DNA from: Candidatus Williamhamiltonella defendens
GTDB lineage: Bacteria > Pseudomonadota > Gammaproteobacteria > Enterobacterales > Enterobacteriaceae
Length of the DNA stretch: 64,000 nt
Reading direction: 5' to 3'
Assembly (NCBI RefSeq): GCF_900699045.1
Contig: NZ_CAADHL010000001.1
Coordinates: forward strand, 248,001 to 312,000
Program-made: the position numbers and the translations under genes
Notes under the pieces: generated by a model
Databases searched by the model: none
What the model was told of the DNA's origin: nothing
Seen by the model: the letters and a program-made list of their open reading frames with translations, nothing else
In this document: piece by piece, positions 1-11,844 of the stretch
How positions within the stretch are numbered: position 1 is the first letter of the stretch
How the letters are laid out: every line of letters starts with the position of its first letter

Positions 1-39
1 CAGCATCTCAAAAATTGACTGAAGACACAAAATAAAAAA

Positions 40-1407
40 CCTTTATTTTGATATTTTTTAAAACGCTGCGCTAGTTGTCTGCGTTGATCAATACGAGCAT
101 CATATCGCGCCTGTTATAGGCTCCTCAAAGGAACTAAATTACCGGTATCACTTAATAATCCTATGGCTTGAGAAAAATCTCCTTTCAAAGCGGGATTTTC
201 TGCATATGCCGAGAGTGCTTGATCCCGTTATCTTTTAGCCAGAGCGGCCTGAATTAGTAATTTCTAGCCGTTCATATCATCGGGATGATCAAAAGTGTAA
301 CGGCGTAATAAATAAACCGACTGTGCAGACTCGTCTGCCTTGATGTAGGCATTCGCTAGATTAAGCTGCCATATGCACTGATGTGTCTGCGCCACCCTGG
401 CTTTTTTAATCGAATGATCACCTGAGCCGATTTATTTTTAGATCAATTAATATCGGTCATGAAATTAATAAACCAGATATTATCTGGGTACGTTACTGAT
501 AGTGTTTACAAAATTTAGCGGGCTTTATCGTATTTTTTATTTTTATACCATAAAATCGCTTGCCCATATTCTGCCGCTAATCGTTCAGAAGCAGTGCCTT
601 TTCAAGGGTTTGAGAAATTCGTTAAAATCTTTCTTTAATTCAAGCAGGCCATGTAAACGCGCTTTTGTGAAAAGACAATCCTGCGAAGAAACCACAGAGT
701 GCAAGGATGAGTGAATAGCATTTCAGGAGGTTTATAGCGTAACGATGATTCATCGGCTAGTTTTTATAAAAAATCAGTCATTGTATGCGCATGAAAACCG
801 GATGCCTATAATAATTTTAGCCTAATACGATCAGCTTCCTGTTCATGCAATTGACTGAGGCTGAGTATGTCTTTCTGTGCTCATGCTAAAGAAGAACTCC
901 ATCTCATCATACCGGCTTTTGGATTTGCCAAAAGTAACAAAAGAGATTCCAATTTGCTGGTTAAGGTTAGTTGAGACAGACGTTGATTGTTTTTTATGGC
1001 ACGCGTAAGGTACTGCTGAATAATATGCGAAATTTCATGGACCAAAACAGAAGCTAATTCGCTTTCATTATCGGTATAAAAATAATCTCGAATTTACCAC
1101 TATGTTTCTACAAAAAAAAAGCAAAAGCATTGATTTGATTATCGTTAACTAAATAAAAATGGAAAGGCATTTTAACAGACTGCGCATGGAACACCAATTT
1201 CTTACTCAGAGAATTGATGTATTGATTTAATAGAGGATCATAGATGTATGGTGAATGAGAATGTATTTCACGAAGATACAAATCCCCCATTTCTATTTCT
1301 TGATTAATATTGAGTATCGCGCCAGCGGTTGTTCCCATATCAGGTGGTGAATCTTCTACTGTTGACTTTACATTGACTGACATAGGCCAAAAAAGCGCTC
1401 CTACCAA
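40..1407 (-). pseudogene. bepA: bepA (yfgC) remnant, periplasmic M48 metalloprotease/chaperone
   Basis: BepA is a periplasmic zinc metalloprotease with C-terminal TPR repeats that helps assemble or degrade outer-membrane proteins such as LptD. The first 99 codons (1108-1407) are open and match the BepA N-terminus, including [23 protein letters not shown] and [18 protein letters not shown]. The frame is then lost, but the zinc-site segment VLVHEISHIIQQYL is still readable near 1010-1050. The TPR end QARYDARIDQRRQLAQRF is readable near 60-115. Stops and frame changes between these pieces show the gene is dead. A short 70-residue ORF on the other strand at 502-714 is only a shadow. The identity is firm; the 3' boundary is approximate. 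Confidence 0.85.
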
Positions 1408-1693
1408 AAAATCACTGTCATTTTAAAGGAGTATAGTTTGCATATCATAATAATCTGATATTGATTAAAATTTTATTTTCAATTTTATTCGCATTTTTTG
1501 TTGTATTTATTATACAAACAACGACCTGCTATGGCACATTTCTAATGTAGTCCTCATTCAGAGGATGGGCTTGTTTTTTTCTTATTACGGAATGATATGC
1601 TGCTCAAAAGCAAGAAGCTACAGAAAATCGTTAAAATCAAGCTTTATATTTCCTACCTGAAGATCGATATTTACGGCATACCGGATAAAAAAT

Positions 1694-3067
1694 ATGATAA
1701 ACGATAATAAAATGACCGCCTCTGAATTGAGAGGAACCTGGGGTCTAGGCACGGTTTTTTCACTGCGAATGCTCTGTATATTTATGGTATTGCCCGTGAT
1801 GACGACCTACGGTATGACACTACCTGACGCTACTTCAACCCTAGTCGGGGTATCTATCGGCATTTACGGCTTAACCCAAGCTTTTTTCCAAATTCCATTT
1901 GGTCTGATTTCTGATCGTATCGGAAGAAAATTCATGATTGTCGGGGGATTGATTTTATTTTCTCTGGGCAGTCTGGTGGCAGCTTTCAGTCAGTCTATTT
2001 GGGGGATCATCATTGGGCGGGCTTTACAAGGCTCAGGTGCGATTGCATCAGCTATTATGGCGTTACTATCTGATTTAACACGAGAGCAATACCGCACCAA
2101 AGCTATGGCCTGTATTGGTGTGAGTTTTGGAATAAGCTTTGCGATTGCGATGATATTGGGCCCGATGATTACTCATGCGTTTGGTCTACATTTTCTTTTT
2201 GGAATTATTGCATTTTTATCATTATTAGGGATTGTGATTACATTGACGGTTGTTCCTTCCACGGATAGACATGTTTTAAATAGGGAATCAGGCATGGTTA
2301 AAAGCAGCATCACTAAAGTGCTGAATAATCGCCGACTACTAAATCTTAATTTTGGGATTATGTGTTTACACATGTTATTAATGCTGACCTTTGTTGCGTT
2401 ACCATCCTCTTTAGAACGCGCTGGATTACCAGCCGTAAATCATTGGATACTCTATCTAGTCACCATGTTAATTTCTTTTTCGGCAGTGCTACCTATCGTC
2501 CTGTATGCTGAAATGAAACGTCTTATTAGATCGGTTTTAATTCTTTGTGTCACTGTTTTATTGATAGCAGAAGTTATTTTATGGAGCTCACATAAACATT
2601 TGTGGAGCATCATCTCTGGTGTTCAGTGCTTTTTTGTTGTGTTTAATATCATGGAAGCACTTTTACCTTCATTAATTAGTAAGGAAGCCCCTGCCGGTTA
2701 TAAAGGGACCGCGATGGGTATTTACGCTACCGGTCAGTTTATCGGTATCGCTATAGGTGGGTGTCTAGGAGGCTGGCTGTTTGATATGCAGGGGGCAAGT
2801 ACGGTCTTTGCTGCCTGTGCTCTGGTTTCTTTTATTTGGTTGATGGTCATAACTACAATGCGGGAGCCCCCTTATGTCAGTAGTTTACGAATTCTTCTTC
2901 CTAAGAGGGTCTTGGAAGATTCAGATTTACTCAATCGAATAAAAGCTCAAGCAGGAGTCACCGAGGTTTTACTGGTCAACGAGGAACACAGCGCTTACAT
3001 CAAGGTAGACACAAAAAAAACCAATCGCCGGCAATTAGAAAAACTCATTCATTTAGAAAAAAGTTGA
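1694..3067 (+). CDS. yajR: MFS transporter YajR
   Basis: Inner-membrane major facilitator superfamily transporter of the YajR type; the physiological substrate is not established. The 457-residue product is about the usual length (454 in E. coli). It has twelve predicted hydrophobic segments, MFS motif A (GLISDRIGRK, residues 70-79), the conserved QGSGAIASAIMALLSDLTRE segment, and the soluble C-terminal YAM domain characteristic of YajR (AGVTEVLLVNEEHSAYIKVD). A second ATG at codon 7 (MTASELRGTW) fits the usual YajR start better and may be the true one. The gene stands alone between a dead bepA and a dead toxin locus, so retention through surrounding decay suggests it is useful. Confidence 0.93.
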   Translation: MINDNKMTASELRGTWGLGTVFSLRMLCIFMVLPVMTTYGMTLPDATSTLVGVSIGIYGLTQAFFQIPFGLISDRIGRKFMIVGGLILFSLGSLVAAFSQSIWGIIIGRALQGSGAIASAIMALLSDLTREQYRTKAMACIGVSFGISFAIAMILGPMITHAFGLHFLFGIIAFLSLLGIVITLTVVPSTDRHVLNRESGMVKSSITKVLNNRRLLNLNFGIMCLHMLLMLTFVALPSSLERAGLPAVNHWILYLVTMLISFSAVLPIVLYAEMKRLIRSVLILCVTVLLIAEVILWSSHKHLWSIISGVQCFFVVFNIMEALLPSLISKEAPAGYKGTAMGIYATGQFIGIAIGGCLGGWLFDMQGASTVFAACALVSFIWLMVITTMREPPYVSSLRILLPKRVLEDSDLLNRIKAQAGVTEVLLVNEEHSAYIKVDTKKTNRRQLEKLIHLEKS

Positions 3068-3589
3068 GGGATGCCATCAAAATAAACCGATTTAAACCCT
3101 TTGTGCCTAGGTTTAGATACTTTCTCTAAAAACAAAAATATTTCTGAAATGACTCATGGCTGACCTAACGTCAGTCGGGGTCTGATTGTATCTACAGGCG
3201 GGGAAATTAAGGCGTTGTTTTGAACAATGTGGTTCCCTTATTTTTCCCTGAAGTGAATACATCTTAAAGTGATTGAGCCATCAATCATCACAGATGCAGT
3301 AAATAAAATAAAAAATAATAACACTATTTATTATGCATATAATTGATATACTACTCATTAAATAACATGTTTTCTGGAATCAAACTGATACAGTAAAACC
3401 TATAAAAATGTTACGAAAAAAGTCAATTCATTATTTAAAAGTAGGAAAATTATAAATGATAGAAAAAGTTTTATCTTCTAGAAGTTAAAAAATCACTTCA
3501 TTACTTTCGCTCAACTTTTTACCTTTAACACCCACAACAAATCGATATATACATTTTAGAAAGGAATTCTTAATGAAGAAGTTTTTTAC
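3068..3589. other. AT-rich gap after yajR
   Basis: About 520 bases with no recognisable gene. The sequence is very AT-rich with stops in all frames. It probably holds the yajR 3' region and the eroded end of the toxin pseudogene to its right. I see no convincing terminator or RNA gene. Confidence 0.5.
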
Positions 3590-6500
3590 AATTTATTTAT
3601 AGAGATTTTTATGTCTATCTTTTTCATCACCTGCATCGATCACATTATTTTTACGGTTACCTATTAATTCGTATTGAGTTTCCTTATGCCACGAACATGC
3701 TTAACATTTCTAATATCGACCACTAATGGTGACGATTTCATCAAGAGATCAGTAGTAAACTTTTTTATCTTCTAAATTAATCGCGCACCCAAAACACTCT
3801 GTCTCTGTCAGATTATAGTCAGCAATAATAATATCGTCTCCCTATAACGCATTACATTTAATCGGTGCGCTCGGCGCTCTTGGACTATATACATACAAAG
3901 CATCCGTTAAGTTTCCCTCTGTATATTTTAATACCATTTCTGGCTTTGAAGGTATTTTTATTTTGATAGCCTACAGCGATATTATTACCGTCTCCAAAAT
4001 AAATCACCGCGCTAGTATTTTCGTGATTGCCGGTTAAGCTCGCTTTTTAAAACGCTGGAGGAATTTTGATCGATGTTCTTGATATTACAAATATCATCGA
4101 CATCAAAGATGAATAAAATCTCATCATAGTAAAAGACACTGTTTTGCACTATGGGATTTTCTTCTTTCAAATCAGGGCTCATACCAGAATATTTTTACAA
4201 ATATTGTTAGCGTTTTTTTGAGCTGATTCTGATGAACGTTATCTTCTTATCATTAGAGTCCCTGGATATTAAAAAATCATTCAAAGTGAGGGAGATTGAG
4301 TATAAATTTTTATAATTTGATTTTGTAGTTGTAAAATCATCTAATCTGTAATGATAGATGTCTATTTTTATTCGAATAAATCTTTCAGTAAGGTATTTAC
4401 GTTTTTAAAGACTTGACTATTATACGACTCTCGAATTCTGACTTTTTGATGTTGTGCATCGACTTCTACAGTCAGCCTGTAGGCCTAATAAAATTAAAAA
4501 TGCGTTTTTCCAAAATTCACTCCTACTGAGAGCAATAGGTTTTTTAGATACCTTGCATATGACGGATGGCGGGGTGCAGTTTGTTCCTGCAAGCAAAAGG
4601 CCGCCCGGCGCTAATCCATAAACGCTCATTTTGATACCATTTTATGCTACCAGCCAGCAGAACAACAGCCCCCATAAAAATCAATAGGGAGGCTCATAAA
4701 GCAGAAAAAATATCACTGACGATCAAATCTTGTTTTTTAAGAATCTTTAGTCACAGTGAGTGCTTTAAAAGCTACCAAGCTTGGTAAATATCACGCCAGG
4801 AGCTTAATAAAATTACAATAAACCCTCCAAACTGTGAGCAGTTTAATCCGACCTTAAAGACTATTTTTTAAAGTTAGAAAATTGACTAATAAAATATAGT
4901 GAAATCCATTTTAAAGACTGACCCAATCGACTGAAACCGTATTTAGTAATGTCAATTACAATATTAGAAATTAAATCCGCCATTGCTAAATAATATTCAA
5001 AACGTAATTGATTGGTTTACTTTAAATCATTACTTTGCGGAATTGTACACCCAAATCAGTTTTAAAAATCCACGAATATAACCGTAGTATTGTATAAATA
5101 CCCCATATGATTGAGTCTTTGACTCATTTTACTTAATAAGCTTTCGGATAATAGGTGACTTCTCAAGAGGGGTAATGTAGAAAGATCATCGGAAGAGCTG
5201 ATGGCTGTTAGTAAGTCCCTCGCTATTTATTTTAGATGCGATCCTGACTAAAAACGCTTCATTTTGATGGTTTAAAGCCGTTCTTTTTTTAAAAATTGAA
5301 TAGATGGGATCCAATCCATATTTTTTTGATCGAGATTTAAAAAATAATAGTTCAATGTATTGGCATTAAAATGAATGCCTTTCATGGACGTATTGTCGAG
5401 ATAAATCGAAGTCCTTGAAGGAGTTAAGGGGATTGAAGAGCTCAAGAAGGCACGGAATGGGTTGAAGAAATTGAAAGTGGTTAATGGGGGAATGCCCCAT
5501 TTTTAAAAACGTCATTTCGGGTAAACGGGTATTACCGTGCTTGATCTCTCTAATACTCGTTATGATTTCTAATGGAAGGGTAAAGAACATCTGTTCAAGC
5601 CCACTCAAGATATCGAAATTTTCAAGCTGATTTGTATCGATTTTTTACAGAAAAAATATAGCGAGGGTTAATTTTTTAAAACCATAAAAGTCACCTCTGG
5701 TTTCTTAATCAGAAATTTTTTCATCTAGATAGCAAGAAAAAATCTCTGTTATAGAATCTCGGGTAGAATACGCACTGTTTCTTTTCACCGTCAGTACGCC
5801 AACATTGGGATCATAACGTGTACTCTCATATTGCCCATGTTTTTAGTCACATCTAACATAAAACCGTGTTTTCCCGAAGAAAAAAATAACTGCCAGTGTC
5901 GATGTGCAATACTGAAAGATCGAGATGAGTAAAAAAATGTTGTAGTTCAGAAAGCAGATCTGTTTAATGGTCTTAAATAAAAAATCATTTTATTTAATTG
6001 CTCGTGCTTGACTATAACGTCAAAATGATTGTTTTTTCGTTGATGAGGTGATGTTGAACCGGTGATTTTAAAGCGGAAAAAACAGCGCGTTTTTTCTTGA
6101 AATTGACTCCAAAATCGGGTGCTTTTTTAGATTTTCTGCAAGGATAGCTCTGATTGTATTTCTGAGATTGTTAATACCAGAAAAGCTTTTTCTCGCTATT
6201 GTTGGCGAGACCAATACTTTCAAATAGTCTTCAACAGTTTTCTTGTATTTAAGCGCCTAGGATTCTTTTCATAATAAAAAATTTTACTAGATTAAAATAA
6301 CCTTGCTCTTTATAAAAAGAGAGAATGCACATCTGCTGAGCTGATTTTATCGTTCAGGTCGATAGCTTATCGCAATCATTTTGAAAAATCAAGCACCAAT
6401 ATTAAATGATCAAAAGGATTCGCGGCCTCCTTGTTAGGCATTAAATGTCCATTATCGTCAGTGTGATGCAAGACGTCGACCTGCAGTCTATCAAGACCAC

Positions 6501-7436
6501 AAATGGGGTATCTAAGGTTATCGAATCAGCATGATTCTCTTTTAGTACTACGCGTATTGAAGTCATATTCCCTTCTGAATTTAGGGTATAGATCAAAAAG
6601 AGCGCTGAGAAGTTTTTATTAAGAAATAACGCGATTTTTTCTTTTATTAAAATATTAACAACAACAACCTTTTCTCGCTGTCGAGAATTTTTCCATGTTT
6701 TCTAATAACCTTCTGTATCGACTTCAGAAAAACGCGTATATTATATAGATTCGTTTTCTTTTATTTCAGACTCAAAAAAATAGTTATCCATAAAAGATTT
6801 TAATTGATCTAAACAATCATACAAAAATGCGGCCTGTATTAGGATAAAACAGCTCCCAGGCAACGCGGTTTCTATTTTTTGATAGGTCACGTCTATCGTA
6901 CGTTTTAAGATTTTAATTACAAAATATTGATTTTCAATAGAATTTTATAACCAAGACAAAATCGACATGGCGTTGTTGAGTAAAAAATATAAATCGCCCA
7001 AACTCAAAAACTGGGTTATGTCTGGTTTTTCTGATGAATCTTGAATATTTCAGCCATTTCTTGCTGCCTTTTCTTCAAATTCATCTCCTTCTAATGTGAA
7101 ATATTGATTGGATTCAACGAAAGGAAATAATCGACTATGGTTAATAAATTTTAATTATCAAATCAATGTTGTAATATTTTTAAATCGTTTACTGAGGTTT
7201 TTGACGTTATAGTTAAAGCCATAGAATCATCATTGTGAGAAAAAGTTTAACCATAAAATATAATTTTTTCCTCCAAAAGGCCCATTTTGACGCTGTTCAA
7301 TATTAGATAAATAAGCCTTGACATAACTAATCATTTTGATCAGATCGAGTACGAATTTTTTAACGTTTTTATAGAGTTGGTGATTCAAAAAAAGATTTTG
7401 AAAAAACTCATATATCGAGTTTGGGCGGGTTGTCAT
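3590..7436 (-). pseudogene. Large RTX / TcdA-TcdB pore-type toxin, heavily degraded
   Basis: Read leftward from an ATG at 7436, short open stretches in shifting frames resemble one long protein. The start is MTTRPNSIYEFFQNLFLNHQ; LGDLYFLLNNAMSILSW follows near 6960-7040, GLDRLQVDVLHHTDDNG near 6430-6500, GLEQMFFTLPLEIITSI near 5560-5608, and the hydrophobic YGLAPGGLLLAG near 4590-4620. The last kilobase is most telling: NTSAVIYFGDGNNIAVGYQN (about 3960-4020), LTDALYVYSPRAPSAP, then YELIGNRKNNVIDAGD (about 3630-3680), an RTX-like calcium-repeat signature. This order resembles large toxins with a TcdA/TcdB-like pore region followed by RTX-type repeats, such as Mcf/FitD relatives. That family call is from memory of the family, not a search. 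Many stops and frameshifts make it non-functional, and the true 5' end may lie outside the listed range. Confidence 0.55.
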
Positions 7437-7639
7437 ATATTTACATCCATTTAATAAAAAAACGATTTTTACATATAAAAATAAAATTTTTAATTAAATG
7501 CTCACAATAGCACGAGAGATATATATCTCCATAAACCCCCTGAAAAATTATTTAAAATAAACTCAAAATAGGTTGTAATATACAACTAACTGCCAGCTAG
7601 TCCAAAAAATTTTGGAACGGTGCATGGTGATAAGCTAGA

Positions 7640-7891
7640 TTATTCAAGACACCCTATGACTATTAGGTATTGATAAGGTGATTTTTCTACATTTTTTACT
7701 AACAAATGATGACCCATAAAACGACAAAAAGTAGGAATGTCACTCAGTGTGGAAGGATCGTCTGCAATCATCAGCAATGTTTGACCCAGTGCTAAATGCC
7801 GCGCTGTTTTTCGCAACATCATGAGTGGTTCAGGGCAGCGAAGACCTAAAGTATCTAGGAAGTAATCATAATCAGTGAAAGCGTCTTGCAT
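7640..7891 (-). CDS. tusA: Sulfur carrier protein TusA
   Basis: TusA takes persulfide sulfur from IscS and passes it to TusBCD/TusE and MnmA for 2-thiolation of tRNA wobble uridines. The 83-residue protein is standard length and carries the diagnostic [14 protein letters not shown] motif with the acceptor cysteine at residue 19, as in E. coli. [18 protein letters not shown] follows and is also typical. It lies divergent from waaQ, about 100 bases away. The partner genes tusBCDE are not in this window. Identification is secure. Confidence 0.93.
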   Translation of the reverse strand: MQDAFTDYDYFLDTLGLRCPEPLMMLRKTARHLALGQTLLMIADDPSTLSDIPTFCRFMGHHLLVKNVEKSPYQYLIVIGCLE

Positions 7892-7989
7892 TTCTGTATG
7901 TCTACATCATTATAAAAAGACAAAAAAATTCTTTATGTAAAAATTTGATTAAAAGCCGTTATTTTAAAAATGTACGATTTTAATGTATT

Positions 7990-9081
7990 ATGGTGACAAA
8001 TGTAGTGATAAAACAAAACAGCTTTGAACGAATTTTAGTCATTAAATTACGTCATTTCGGAGATGTTTTACTCATCACACCTTTACTGACAACCTTACAG
8101 CAACATGCGCCTAATGCAAAAATTGATGTGTTGTTGTATTCAGGAACAGAAAAGATTTTATCAAAAGACAAAACCATTCATCATTTTTGGACAATCGATC
8201 GTCAATTGAAACGTGCGGGGATAAAAGCTCAAATATTAGGAGAATGGGCTTTATTCCAATCGTTAAAAAAACAAAATTATTCTTTGCTTCTTAATTTATC
8301 AGATCAATGGCGGTCTGCTTTTTATGCCAGATTTTTAAAGCCTAAGTTCAGTATCGGTTTCCATTATGCAAAGCGTGATAATGCGCTTTGGTTCTCTTGT
8401 TATGATCATCTGGTGCCTGTTTCAAATCACGTTAAACAACATACTGTTATCAATAATTTATCTATATTAGATCCATTAAAATTATCGAAAATAAGTACCC
8501 AAGTCAGTATGTCCTATGGATCTGATGATATTTTTTATGTAGAAAAAATTTTACATGAAAAATTATTGAGTGATTACATTGTCATTCATCCTTTTGCTCG
8601 TTGGCACTTTAAAACGTGGAGTGCAGCTTATTTTTCTCAGTTAATTAATTATTTAACAGCACAGAGAGAGAAGATAGTTATCACAGGAGGGCCCGAAAAA
8701 ACAGAGCGAGATTACGTTCTTAATGTGATCGAATATTGCAATCAAAAAGATGAGATAGTGAATTTGGTTGGCCTTGTGAGTTTTTCTCAGTTAGCCGTAT
8801 TGATCGATCGTGCTCAAGTTTTTATCGGTGTTGATTCCGTTGCGATGCATATGGCCGCGGCTTTAAAAACACCTTCAGTGGTATTATTCGGCCCTAGTAA
8901 TATAAAACAATGGCATCCTTGGAACGCCCCATATACTTTATTGTGGGCAGGAGATCATCGAGAGCTTCCTTCTCCGGAGGAGGTAGATACCAGCACCTCT
9001 GATCGTTATCTGGATGCAATCCCATTAGAAAAAGTCATAGATGCGGTAGATTTTTGGCGAGCTCAACACAAGGTAAAGTAG
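7990..9081 (+). CDS. waaQ: Lipopolysaccharide core heptosyltransferase WaaQ (GT9 family)
   Basis: A glycosyltransferase family 9 enzyme that uses ADP-heptose to add a heptose to the inner LPS core, acting at the inner face of the cytoplasmic membrane. The N-terminus FERILVIKLRHFGDVLLITP is the GT9 acceptor-side motif. KIDVLLYSGTEKILSKD and the C-terminal GVDSVAMHMAAALKTPSVVLFG (about residues 275-300) form the nucleotide-sugar site. The line WAGDHRELPSPEEVD matches WaaQ rather than WaaC or WaaF, so heptosyltransferase III is the best call. Length (363) is normal. It stands away from any other wa gene here, so it is an isolated core-LPS gene. Confidence 0.88.
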   Translation: MVTNVVIKQNSFERILVIKLRHFGDVLLITPLLTTLQQHAPNAKIDVLLYSGTEKILSKDKTIHHFWTIDRQLKRAGIKAQILGEWALFQSLKKQNYSLLLNLSDQWRSAFYARFLKPKFSIGFHYAKRDNALWFSCYDHLVPVSNHVKQHTVINNLSILDPLKLSKISTQVSMSYGSDDIFYVEKILHEKLLSDYIVIHPFARWHFKTWSAAYFSQLINYLTAQREKIVITGGPEKTERDYVLNVIEYCNQKDEIVNLVGLVSFSQLAVLIDRAQVFIGVDSVAMHMAAALKTPSVVLFGPSNIKQWHPWNAPYTLLWAGDHRELPSPEEVDTSTSDRYLDAIPLEKVIDAVDFWRAQHKVK

Positions 9082-9111
9082 CTTTTAAAAAAGCTACTAT
9101 GGATTTTTTTT
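9078..9111 (+). terminator. Rho-independent terminator after waaQ
   Basis: A stem of GTAGCTTTT (9078-9086) pairs with AAAAGCTAC (9089-9097), followed after a short spacer by a run of T residues (about 9103-9111). It overlaps the waaQ stop and sits just before the 3' end of the convergent rnd remnant. Confidence 0.7.
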
Positions 9112-10237
9112 AGATCGTCATAGGATAACGATCAAGTATTTTGGTTAATTCTAGAGATAAGAATTGAGCTCGCCATCCTGTCAATAATAAAGGGCGTTTT
9201 TCTTTTGGGATCAAACCGAAATGTCAGTTTAATAGCTGATGAATATGTTTTCGTGATCCAATCAACTCATGACTTAATCCAATAAGAGCACCTATCGATT
9301 GAATCAGATCTTTGATCGCTTAAAATATCTTTTTATAAACAGGCTCATGGTTTAAATAAGCTACCCAAAGTGAAGGATCCTCTTTTATTTTTTGACTTTC
9401 TGTCACTAATCTTAGAATAGTTAAACCATGTTAACGAATGGTCCGACGGTCCAAGCCTAAATGGAACAACTCCGATAAAGAGGTAGGCTGATAACGCGCC
9501 ACTTTCCATAAATAAGATTCTTGTATCACAAAATTGATCGCGATATTTTTTCACGGGCGTAACCTAAACGCCAAGAAGCCAGCTTTTTAAGCAAATGAGT
9601 TGTCCGGGGTTGAGTTGAGAAGCGTGTCCAATATCACGGTAAGCCATTTCAAGATCTTGAATTTGGCTACGGCGTTGACAAAGCAATTCATATTCTTCTT
9701 TGACTGCCTCCATCCAACCGGAGGTCTCTATTTTTTTATCAAAGCATTTGCCAGAGGCAAAAGATAAAACACATCTTCGGCCGCATAATTACATTGTTTT
9801 TGACTCAATGGTCGAACCAGCCAGTTCGTTCTTGATTCGGTTTTATCCAAAATAATGCCTTAAAATTCTTTCACCAAGGCAGAAAAACTACAAGAGACAG
9901 GTCTCCCTGTGAAAGCCACTAAAATTTAGCTATCTATCAAAGATTCAGGGAATATTTTAAAAAAATGAAAAATATTTCAATATGTTCACTTCCTGAATGC
10001 AAAAATTTAACGATTTTTTTATTTTGCAATAGGCTCCGAAAAAGAGATCTAATCTGTTATCAAAACAGGATCAATCAGGGATAAGCGATGACTGTCATAT
10101 AGTTGAATCAAACCCAATTGAGCATAATACGTTTTCGTTCTAATAAATTCAGTGTCTAATGCCACCGATTTATACAAACTAGCCTGCTCACAAATATCCT
10201 GTAAATCGTTATTGGTGGTAATCAAACGATAATTCAA
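9110..10237 (-). pseudogene. rnd: rnd remnant, ribonuclease D
   Basis: RNase D is a DEDD 3'-5' exoribonuclease that trims tRNA 3' ends. The intact first 62 codons (10049-10237) match the RNase D N-terminus, including the first catalytic motif ALDTEFIRTKTYYAQLGLIQL. Downstream pieces in other frames match the rest: the HRDC region near 9340-9450 (GLDRRTIR, then EDPSLWVAYLNHEP) and the C-terminus LIPKEKRPLLLTGWRAQF near 9125-9200, ending at the stop at 9110-9112. Stops and frameshifts separate these pieces, so the enzyme is lost. RNase PH is also broken in this window (15528-16178). Confidence 0.88.
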
Positions 10238-10479
10238 TATATGGCTCTCGATAAGTTTTTATTAGTCAAAAATTCTCCCTAAGCCTTCATTATGATTTCT
10301 GTGAAGCACACTAATAATATAAACATCACTTTTATGACTGAAAGGCGATGTATGCAAACAGGTTTCATAGAGACCTGTTTTATAAACCGTGTTTAATAAT
10401 TGATAGTGATATAATAAGTCCAAAGTATTTTTACGTGGTTTATATATAGTATAATAAAGAGTTAAATTTTGATGAAATC

Positions 10480-11838
10480 AATCTCCTGCTTTCTAAGTCG
10501 TCTCAATACCTTTGCTCGTGATAATTTTTTATTTTTACAGGGATGTCAAGAGCAATAGAGCCTTTCCAAGGTATAGAAGGAATCAAAACAGGCATTGAAT
10601 AGAGCGGATTTTTATCATATTGGCGTCATCTTTTTCAAAAGATCATTCAAAGATAGGCATCGAAATAAAATGCTGCCTTTAATTACAGCTATGTTTTTAT
10701 TAAAATACAATTGCCTTGCTATTTCAATAGCACCGCCATTCTCGACTTAACTGTGTTCTAATTTAGAAGGGACTCCAACCTTATAAAAAGCATTCCATAT
10801 GTAAAGATGAGTGTTTTTATTTTTTAATAAGCTCGGTACACCATGATGCAATCACATCATACCTTGCAACCTTTCGGTCAAAACTCTAATAAATCTGTGG
10901 AACAATATAATCAATCAATTTTTCTTTTACGCAAAGAATCGTATCAAAAAAATTCTGATTATAATGAGTCGATAACATATCGTTTTCTAAACATAACGGA
11001 TCTTGTTTTTTTATTTCGTTACACCCCATTTGGACTAATGCCAAATTTAACCTGGAGTTTAAGTCGATGAATTTCCTCTGAGATTATCTTAATTAAAAGA
11101 TAAGTATTATTTTTACGTAAATCTGCTTTATTGTTAAAATTATTGCAATATTGTAGATAGGTTTCATGATCATTCAATTTTGACGTAGGTGTTTCATAAT
11201 AAAAATAATCATTCTAAATGAATGATATCAATATCATACCAAATCATCATTTCTTTAATAAAATTTTTATCCAGGTTCGTACTTCAGGTACGCTAGGATT
11301 TCGTACAAAACGGTTTTTAGTAACACGGATCTATTCAGGGTGACTTTTGTAAACACTTTCTTTTTCGTCAGGAAGAAGCCTATTTAAATGTTCAATCGTA
11401 TTTTGCGTCGTATCCATTAAGACACGATAAGGATTAATCCAAGCATGTGGTTCAATATTTCTTTTGTACGCTTCTTGTACTGAAAATGCCAGTGGATCGT
11501 AGCTAGGATTTTTACCTAAGATACCGGTTAAATAAGAAGACCAAAGGAGAATATCTGAAGAAGATAAGGCATCCGCTTCGGGCTTTACTGTAAGTAACAA
11601 TTACATTTATTCTCATTTTTACAGATTAACCAAGTATTTAAATTAATTCTTTCTTTTAAACTAATATACGCTCTTGTTCAGGAAAAATTTCCGTGAATGT
11701 TTTAGATAGCCAATCTAAATTTATGATACTGGCAACCCGACTGGTACGCAAATGACAGTTTTTTCGCTCCACACTTTTTTAAATTCGAGCAAGCGGTGAT
11801 TAAAAAGATAAAAACAAAAAACACCAGTAACACCATTT
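10480..11838 (-). pseudogene. yddW: yddW remnant, glycosyl-hydrolase-like lipoprotein (GHL10/DUF187)
   Basis: The largest open piece (11331-11600) contains GKNPSYDPLAFSVQEAYKR and HAWINPYRVLMDTTQNTIEH, which match YddW closely. Reading leftward from near 11838, the N-terminus has a hydrophobic leader and a lipobox-like LITACS, then VASIINLDWLSKTF. Beyond the open piece come KLQVKFGISPNGV (about 11020-11055), KLIDYIVPQIY (about 10880-10920), AFYKVGVPSK (about 10765-10795) and ENGGAIEIARQLYF to GSILFR (about 10660-10745). Together they cover the family from end to end, but frameshifts and stops are numerous. The family is thought to act on cell-wall glycans; function is not settled. It lies between dead rnd and live tsaB. 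Confidence 0.82.
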
Positions 11839-11844
11839 CATATT

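Noticed and set aside
502-714. 70-codon plus-strand open frame
   Set aside because: It lies antisense within the bepA remnant and has no recognisable content.
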